From contig NZ_VITR01000011.1 in NCBI RefSeq assembly GCF_007827955.1, forward strand, positions 186,001 to 250,000: a DNA stretch of 64,000 nt, given 5' to 3'. A program made the position numbers and the translations under genes. This document shows positions 54,554 through 63,500 of this stretch, piece by piece; the first letter of the stretch is position 1, and each line of letters starts with the position of its first letter. The stretch is from Nitrospirillum pindoramense. GTDB taxonomy: Bacteria > Pseudomonadota > Alphaproteobacteria > Azospirillales > Azospirillaceae. The notes beneath the pieces are model-generated. The model worked only from the letters and a program-made list of their open reading frames with translations. It was not told the origin of the DNA and made no database searches.

Positions 54554-57500
54554 ATGAGTGATACGCCTAAGAATGTGATCGATCTAATCAAGCATTATGA
54601 AAGTAATGCTAATGGGCAGGCTTTTTATTACGAGCCATCAACACATACAATGAATTTTGCATACGGCACAAATCTGACCTCTGCTGCAGGCAGTACAGAT
54701 GCGGATTTTTTGGCAATAATAAATGATGCGATTGGCGTCGCATCTAAACCAGCAAATTCGACATCGACATGGAAAACTTTAAGCAGGGGTACGTATAAAG
54801 ACGGTAAGCTCACAGATGCTGAGGGGGCTGCTAACGCTAAACTTCTGAACACGGCATTTTCTGCGAGTGGCTTATCTTGGACAACTACAGGAACAACCGT
54901 TGTTACTGACATTGTCAATTTTTATCAAAAGAAAGTGGTTGCTCTTCTGGAGGCGAGTAATCGAGGTCGTGGTCAGGCTCTGTTCGATGCGCTTGGCGAT
55001 AATCAAAAAATGGCCATCCTTGATATGGCCTACGGGAGTCTCGGATTGGTTGGCCCAAATGTGCGGGCCGCCATTAGAGATAAAGATTATGCCACCATAG
55101 CTTATGAGGCGGCGTTCAATTCGAACTCTGGTGATAGTTCATCTGATGTACGGTCTGGCCTAGAGTTGAGGCGGCTCGCAGACTCTGTTCTCGCCCTTGG
55201 AGGCACCGTCACCATTGACGGATATAATATGCTATCCGGCATTGATGTGAGTGCCGTAGATTCTGCTACATTGCAGTCCTTCCTTGTGAAGGTGTCCACT
55301 GCAAAGACTGTAAATGGACAATATAAAAAAGATGCAAATGGAAAAACACTTTTGGATTCAAATAATAAGCCAATTAACATAGATTCAGATGATGCAATAA
55401 CCTCAGATGCATATATTAATCAGTTGTCAGATAACGTAAAATCAACATATAAATCCATAATAAAAAATACAGAGTCTGGATTGCTGGCCAAGTCTGGCAT
55501 TTTTGTCTCGATGCAGTCTCAGTCTATACAAGATATATTGAGCGCTGTCAGTAGTGCCAGCTCTACGATACAGGTTGATGCTGCTGGCATTGCGGCTGTT
55601 AATGGGCTCGTTTCATCTGGTGACGTTGCGTCAACCCAAATTGGGGTGGGTAAAAGCCTTATTATTCCTGTATCAACTGTGGTAGGCTCTCCAACTCAGC
55701 TCATGAGCGACGGCCTTAACAACCGATCCTACGTCTACGACACTTATTCCAATAAAACCTATGCGATAGTTGCGGGCCAGAGTATCAATAAAAATGCTGT
55801 TGGCTCCCTAGTTGTCAGGGACAGTTCGAGTGATGTATCGAATATAGTCTCGAATGTAGTCCTGGCATCATTTGATCCTGGTACGATTTCCTCGATATCC
55901 AATAACGATGATATAACTGGAGCTTTCTCAATTACATTGAAAAATGACCAGGGTGTCGTCCGATTTGATAGAAGTTCTGGACAGGATGCGGTAACTATTG
56001 ACTATCAAGGGCAAGTTAATAGATTGCCTTCTGGGGACAAAATTAGCGTCTCTAGAGACGGAATTCACATTTATGACGCGCAGGGCCATGCGGTAAATTT
56101 TGCTAATCTACCTGCAATTAAAAAGGCTAGCGCCTCAGATATTTATACAAACTATACTGCCCTGATTGGTGATCCGAATATGATCATCGCTGCTCTTAAG
56201 GCGGTGGGGTATGATGGGGATAACGCCACCTTTAAGTCTCTTATCAGTGCTGCGCCAATAGACAAACAACAACAATTGGCGCTCCCTGTCTCTAAGACTG
56301 ATACGGGTGAGACTATACCCGAGATTATTGTAACACCCGATAAGTTGGTGACATCCGCAGTCGTGTCTGTGTCGGGACAGGATATTAATGTTGGTATTGT
56401 TTCTTCTGGTGGAGTTTCAGCACTGCTGTTTACAAAGCAGGTTGGGTCAACATCGTTGGTGGAATCTTATACCGTTAATCCTGATGGCTCTTTGTCAAAG
56501 CCTACAATTACATTCTCGACAAATCTACTGTCCGACAATCTGGATGGGCAGCAAATCGCTGGATTAAGTGCGCAAGTAACACAATCTTTGCGCGATATGG
56601 ATTTTCAAGCCGGCGCTACTGTCCAGTTGTTGCCGGACTTTGGCGGAACGATTATCCAGGGTAAAGACGGGAATGGTCATAATGTATCCATTAACGTTAC
56701 TGCAGATAATGTATTTATTAAAAAGGATGATGGAGATGGTGGATCAGATGTTAAAACTCCGCCAACAACTTTCTTCAAAGACGGATCTTCTCTGAAAGTT
56801 GATCCGACACTTCTGGACAAGATATCTAGTCCAGATGGTGTGGCCAGTATCGCCGGGGCTTTAGGGTCATCCATTGGGACGATTCTTGCTGGAGATAATC
56901 CGTTAGCACAGATAGGTGCCAGTGCAGCGCTTCAAACTATTGGGGAGGATTTTGGGCGCGCTATTGCAAATGATGCGAATACAAATCTGGCGACTGATTT
57001 AGGGAGTGAGCTGGATAAATCCTTTAGCGGCTTCGGTGGACAACTTCTGGGGAACATCGAAGGCGCTGGAGCCGGGGCTCTGGCCAGTTTTCTATCTGGA
57101 GACCTTATCCAGGCACTTGGCCTGGATCCAAATACCTTAGTGGGTGGTTTGGCAAATACCCTGACAGGCACGGCCATCGGTACCATCGCGGGTACTCTGG
57201 CTAAGGACGTCAGTGCATATTTAGGCGTCGCCGTTGATGGGGGGGACGCGACATTTGCCAATTGGCTTAAAGGCATTCAGGACGGATCCGCCCTCGAGGC
57301 CGCTGCAGGCTCTTTCCTCGGCACCCAGCTGGCGAAGTTGATCTACTCTCCCGACTCTGTTGAGGGCCAAATTGGCGCGTCACTGGGTTCCACCGTGGGT
57401 ACAGTTGTAGCGTCCCTGGGCTTTTTGGAGCAGGGCATTACCTGGGGCAATTTCTTTTATCCAGGTATTGGCGCGTTGGTTGGTTTCATTGTCGGCGCCA

Positions 57501-60500
57501 TCATCGGCGACCTTTTGGCTGGTCCGACACCCTATAGTTTGGAGACGGTCCAGTTTGGCACAAATGGCCAGTTTGTCCTGGGGGCGTTGAAATCACCGCA
57601 GGGTGGCGATTATGACAAGACCGCCGTCGCCTATGCCAATTCCGTCATGGTCGAACTGAATGCCGTCATCAAGACGGTCGGGGGAACCCTTGTCAATGCC
57701 GGCCACGAGTTTTCGGTGGGTGTTTATCAGAACAAGGACGCCTACAACGCCAACGATGGGACCGATAGTGTTTCGTTCGCGAATTCAACGGCGCTGACCA
57801 ACTATGCCATTATGCATCAGTTGGCGACGATGCAATTCAGCAACGCCGATCCCTATATGCTGCGGGCGATTGACGCCACGCTCCGGTCGTCCGCCGCGCC
57901 GGATGTGAATACCCTGGGGGCCAACATTCAGGTCGCACAGGATTACGAAGCCTATATCGCAAATCGGCAAGTCATCAATGCAGTGATCGCCCAGGATCCG
58001 AATTCCGCGTTCGCGGCCGGCTGGATCGTCGAACTCGCCATGGCCGCCGATATGGGCCTGGGCACCAGCATCCAGGGCGGCACCTGGAATGACGCCCTGC
58101 GCGCGACGGCCAATCAGAAGGTGCTGATCGGCGGCGGTGGGGATGACACCTACAGCTACGGCACCGGCGACGGTTTCGTCACCATCGACAACGGCATCTC
58201 CATCGACAACGAGCAGCGCGGCTCGCTGGCGATGCTCAATGCCAGCAGCATCACCTATATGCGCCAAGGCGTGGACCTGGTGATCAAGGACGGCACGGCC
58301 GGCGACCAGGTCACGGTGTCGGGCTGGTACGCCGACAGCTTCGCACGGCTGAGTGAGATCGACGTCGGCACGACGCGGGTCGCGGCCTCGCTGGCGGCCT
58401 ATTACGGCAACATAGCCGCCGGCATCGCCGCCAGCCGGCCCACGACCATCCCGGGGGAGCCGGGCACCTTCAACGACGGCGACATGGCCGGCATGGGCGT
58501 GGCGGGGGATACCTACCTGCTGCCCAGCCAGACCACCCTGTCGGGCGGCGTGGGCGACGACGTGCTGGACGGCAGCGCCAACGCCGACACCCTGCTGGCC
58601 GGCGGCGGCACCGACACGCTGATCGGCAACGGCGGCAGCGACATCTATCAGATGAACGCCTGGGGCAGCCTGACCGTCGTCAACGGCGTGTCCGGCAGCA
58701 ACACGCGGACGGGTGAGTTGGATATCGAGGACGGCACCGCCGCCAACCAGTTCGCCTTCGCCCACACCGGCAACGACCTGGTGATCACCAGCGCCGACGG
58801 CGCCACGCGCATCGCGGTGCAGGGGTGGTTCGCCAACGATTACGCCAAGCTGTCCACCATCAAGGTGGGCAGCGGGGCGTCGGCCGTCACCGCGTCCTAT
58901 GGCACCGTGGCCGACGGTACGGGCTATGTCAGCTTCACCGACGCCACCGGCTTCACGTCGGAGATGGTGTTCTACAACGCGGCCAATGCCGTCAGGGCGG
59001 ATTACCTGTTCAATCAGGACGGCACCCACAAGATCCTGATCTATGACAACCCCGCCTACACCGTCATTCAGCAGAATTTCGACAACGCCAACCATGAGCT
59101 GAGCCGCACCGGCAAGCGGGCGGACGGGTCCAGCTTCAGCACCGTCTTCGATGTGAGCAACCAGTATTCCTGGGCCTCCACCACCCAGGAGCTGGACAGC
59201 GCGGGCAACGTCCTGCGCCAGACGGTGACGAACGACGACGGCACCAACGTCATCACCCTGTACCAGGCCGGGGCGACGCTGGCGGCCAGCAACACCACCG
59301 TGAACCTGCAATCCGGCGCCACCGCCACCATCCTGGGCGATGGCGACAGCATCACCCTGCCGGGCACCGGCGGCACCCTGACCGTCAACGGCAACGGCGT
59401 GACGGTGGCGGAGAGCAACGGCAGCCTGGCGGTCACCGGCGGCAGCGTGGCGCTGAACGGCGCCAACGACGCCGTCAGCCTGGCCAATGGCACGTCGCTG
59501 ACCCTGAACGGCAGCGGCAGCACCGTCACCGCCACCGGCATCACCGCCAGCCTGGCCGTGGCGGCGGGCCAGAGCGACACCCTGGCCGGCAGCGGCGCCA
59601 CCGTCAGCCTGGCCACCGCCGGCGCCACCCTGGCCGTCACCGCCAGCGGCGACACCTTGTCGGCCGGTGCCGGCAGCAGCATCACCCTGATCGGCGGCAA
59701 CAACACCCTGAACGCCGTCAACGCCGCCGTCACCGTGGCCACCGCCGCCGGGGCGGTGGAAACCCTGACCGGCAGCGGCAGCACCGTGGCGGTGCAGTCG
59801 GTGGCCGACACCCTCTATCTGAACGCCAGCAACGACGTGGTGACCGCCGGCACCGCCGGCGACCCCATCCTGTCCAACGGCGCCAACAACACCCTGATCG
59901 CCGTGGGCAGCGGCGCCCTGTTGGAGAGCGTGGGCGGCAACGCCACCCTGGTGGGCAACGGCCTGGGCAACACCCTGATGGCCGCCGGCGGTGCCGCCGT
60001 GGCGGAGTACGACGCCAGCGGGATGACGATCAACCTGTCTAACGGCACGGCGGGGATTACGGGTGGCAGTGTGTCGGATACTCTGGTCGGTATCAGCGCG
60101 CTTCTGGTAACCGGTAATAATAGCAGTATATATGGTCTCAGTGACAATATCATTGTTACTGGTAATCAGAATTCAATTGGGGCTCGCAACTCCAACATTA
60201 CGATTGGTGGGGATTCTGGACACAGCCAATTCTTTAATCCGGTAACCCAAGGTGACGTCATCACAGTCGTCCCGGCTGGTGACAGCGTGACCCTAAACGC
60301 AGGTCCCCATAATACCCTCAATATGGGTGGCGGATTCATCAAAATGATGAATGGCGTTTTCGTCATAAACGGGAATCAAGATTCAATCGACCAGATTGGT
60401 GGTATGACGACCCTAAACGGGGGCGGCCATCAGCTAAACCTCGGTGGCGGTTCCTCCACACTGACAGGCACCGGCGATACGGTCATTATGAGTGGCCGCC

Positions 60501-63500
60501 CCCTGACCGTGGCCGGGGCCAGCGGCTTGGTGGAAACCATCAGCGGCACGGGCGGCCTCATCTCCGTCCTGGCGGACGGCGACACCATCAGCCTGGGCAG
60601 CACCGGCGCCTCCCTGGCCATGAACAACGGCACGGCGGTGGTCACCGGCTCGGGCAACACGCTGACGGGCACGAACGACACGACCAGCCTGGTGGGGGCC
60701 GGCCTGGCCTTTACCGTGGCCGGGGCCGCGAACCAGGTGCAGCGCGTCACCGGCAGCGGCGACGCCGTCACCGTGCTGCCCGCCGGGGCCACCCTGACCC
60801 TGGCGGGCGGCGGCGACACCCTGTCCATGGCGGGCGGTGTCGTGACCCTCAGCGGCTCGGGCGACACCCTGATCGGCGGCGGCAACAGCGTCAGTCTCAC
60901 CATGGCGGGCCTCGCCCTGACCCTGGCGGGGGCCGACAGCCAGACGCAAAGCATCACCGGCGGCGGCGACACGATCACCGTCACCTCGGCCACCGACGTC
61001 CTGACCCTGGCGGGCAGCGGCGACACCGTCGTCATGCCCAGCGGCATGCTGACCCTGCTGGCGGGCGACCAGGGCGATGTCGTCACCCTGTCCGGCGGCA
61101 CCCTGTCGACCGGTGCCAGCGTGGGTAGCACCACGGCCACCACGCTGGCGGGCTCCAACGACACGGTCAACCTGGGCACCGGCAACGTCCTCGTGCTGTC
61201 CGGCAATGGCGACACCGTCAACGGCAGCGGCTCGGGCGAGGCGGTCACGCTGCTGTCGGGCAGCCAGTCGGACGTGCTTTACCTGACGGGCGGCCGGGTG
61301 GTGGCCCAGGCCAACGTGGGCAACAGCGCCTTCTACTCCCTGATCGGCAACAACAACACGCTGACCGGCGGCGCGGGCGACAGCCTGAACGTCAGCGGCA
61401 GCGGCAATACCCTGAACGTGGGCGGCTATGTCGGCCTCATCGCCGGGAGCCAGGGCAACATCGTCACCTTGTCGGGCGGCATGCTGGCGACCCAGGTCGC
61501 CGTGGGAACCACCACCGCCACGACGCTGATCGGGTCCAGCGATATCGTCAACCTGGGCACCGGCAATACGCTGATGCTCTCCGGGAACAGCGACACAATC
61601 AACGGCAGCGGCGAGACGGTTACCCTGCTGTCCGGTGACCAGGGCGACGTGTTGGCGCTGGGAGGCAGCACCGTGGTCGCCCAGGCCAACGTGGGCAATG
61701 TCTCGGCCACGACGCTGATCGGCTCCGGCGACACCGTGACCTTGGCCGCAAGTGAGGCCTTGGTCTTGTCAGGCGGCGGCAATAGTGTCGCCGCCGCCAA
61801 TGGCGACACCGTCACCCTGCTGTCCGGCAGCCAGGCCGACACCATCACCATGTCGGGCGGCACCATCGCCACCCAGATCAATGTCGGCAACACCACCGCC
61901 ATCACCATCAACGGCAACGGCGACACCATCAACCTGGGCGACGGCACGGCCATCATCCTGAACGGCACGGGGGAGGCGGTCACCGCCCACGCCAGCCGTG
62001 TCACCCTGCAGGCCAATTCCCAGGCGGTCATCACCGGCACGGCCGACACCGTGGTGATGAACGGCATCAACGCCACCGCCACCGTCTCCAGCGCCACCGT
62101 CAGCTTGGCGGCCTCGGGCGTGGGGATGACGCTGGGGGGCAGCAACGACACCATCACCGGCACCGGCACGCTGATTTCGACCGGCCTGCTGGCCGCGACC
62201 CTGGCGGGCAGCGCCGCCACCCTCACCCTGCGCTCCAACAGCACGGACAACGTGACGGTCACCGCGGGCGCGGGCCATGTCATCAACGCCGTGGGCGATA
62301 CCCTGGCGGTGATGGGGGCGGTGACGGGGGCGGTGACGGGGCCGGTGCAGGCGTCCGTGGTGGGCGCCGGCAACACGGTCGCCGTGACCGGGGGTGGCAG
62401 CTTGACGGTGACCGGCGCCAACGAGAAGGTGACGACCACCGCTTCCACCGTCACCATCGCCGGGGCGGGCGGCGTGGCTGAGACCATAGGCGGCGGCACC
62501 AGCACCATCACGGTGCAGGCGGCCGGCGACACCATCAGCCTCAGCGGCGCCAGCCAGTCCCTGATCATGACCAACGGCACCGTCAGCCTGACGGGCGGCG
62601 GCTCCACCCAGGCCATCCTCGGCGGCTCCGGCGACGCGGTCATCATGGCGGCCGGCACCTCCGCCACGCTGATCGGCACGGGTGACATGGTTACGGCCAT
62701 CGGTGGCGCCAGCGTGACGGTGGCAGGGGCGGGCAGCCTCACCGCCTCCATCACCGGTGACCATGATGTCATCGCGGTCACCTCCACCGCGGATACGGTC
62801 ACGGTCAGCGGCACGGCGCAGACCGTGTCCATGGGCACCGGCGTGCTGCAGCTGACCGGCGGCACCGCCACCGTCAATGGCGCCGGCACCGCCGTGACCC
62901 TGGCGACCGGCAGCGCCGAGGTGGCGACGGTCAATGGTAACGGCAACCTCATCACCGGCTTCGGCGGCACGACGGTCACCGCCACCGGCAGCGGCGACCA
63001 ATTGGTCCTGGCCACGGGTGCCACGGCCACCCTGACGGGGGGCAACGACACCGTCACCGCCACGGCGGCCACGGTGGTGGTGGGCGGCGCGCTGGGCCTG
63101 ACCGAAAGCATCGGCGGTGGCGGCAGTGTCATTACCGTCAGCACGGCGGGCACCTCCACCGCAAGCGATACCCTGTTCCTCAGCGGCGCCGGCCAATCGG
63201 TGAGCGCCAGCGGGCACGTTCTGTCCGTCGCCGCGTCCGGCGGCCTGACCCTGAACGGCACCGGCGACATCATCAGCCTGGGCGCCAACGCCGGCGCCAC
63301 GCTGAACGGCACGGGCCATTCGGTCACCTTGGCGGCGGGGGCGGCAGCCCTGCTGAACGGCTCGGGCGACACCGTTACCGCCAACGGCGGCGGCGCGGTC
63401 CTGCTCCAAGCCGCGAACCTGAGCGAGGTCCTGACGGGCAGCGGCAGCCACCTGACCGCCAGCACGACCGGGGACACGATCAGCGTCAGCGGCGCCAACC

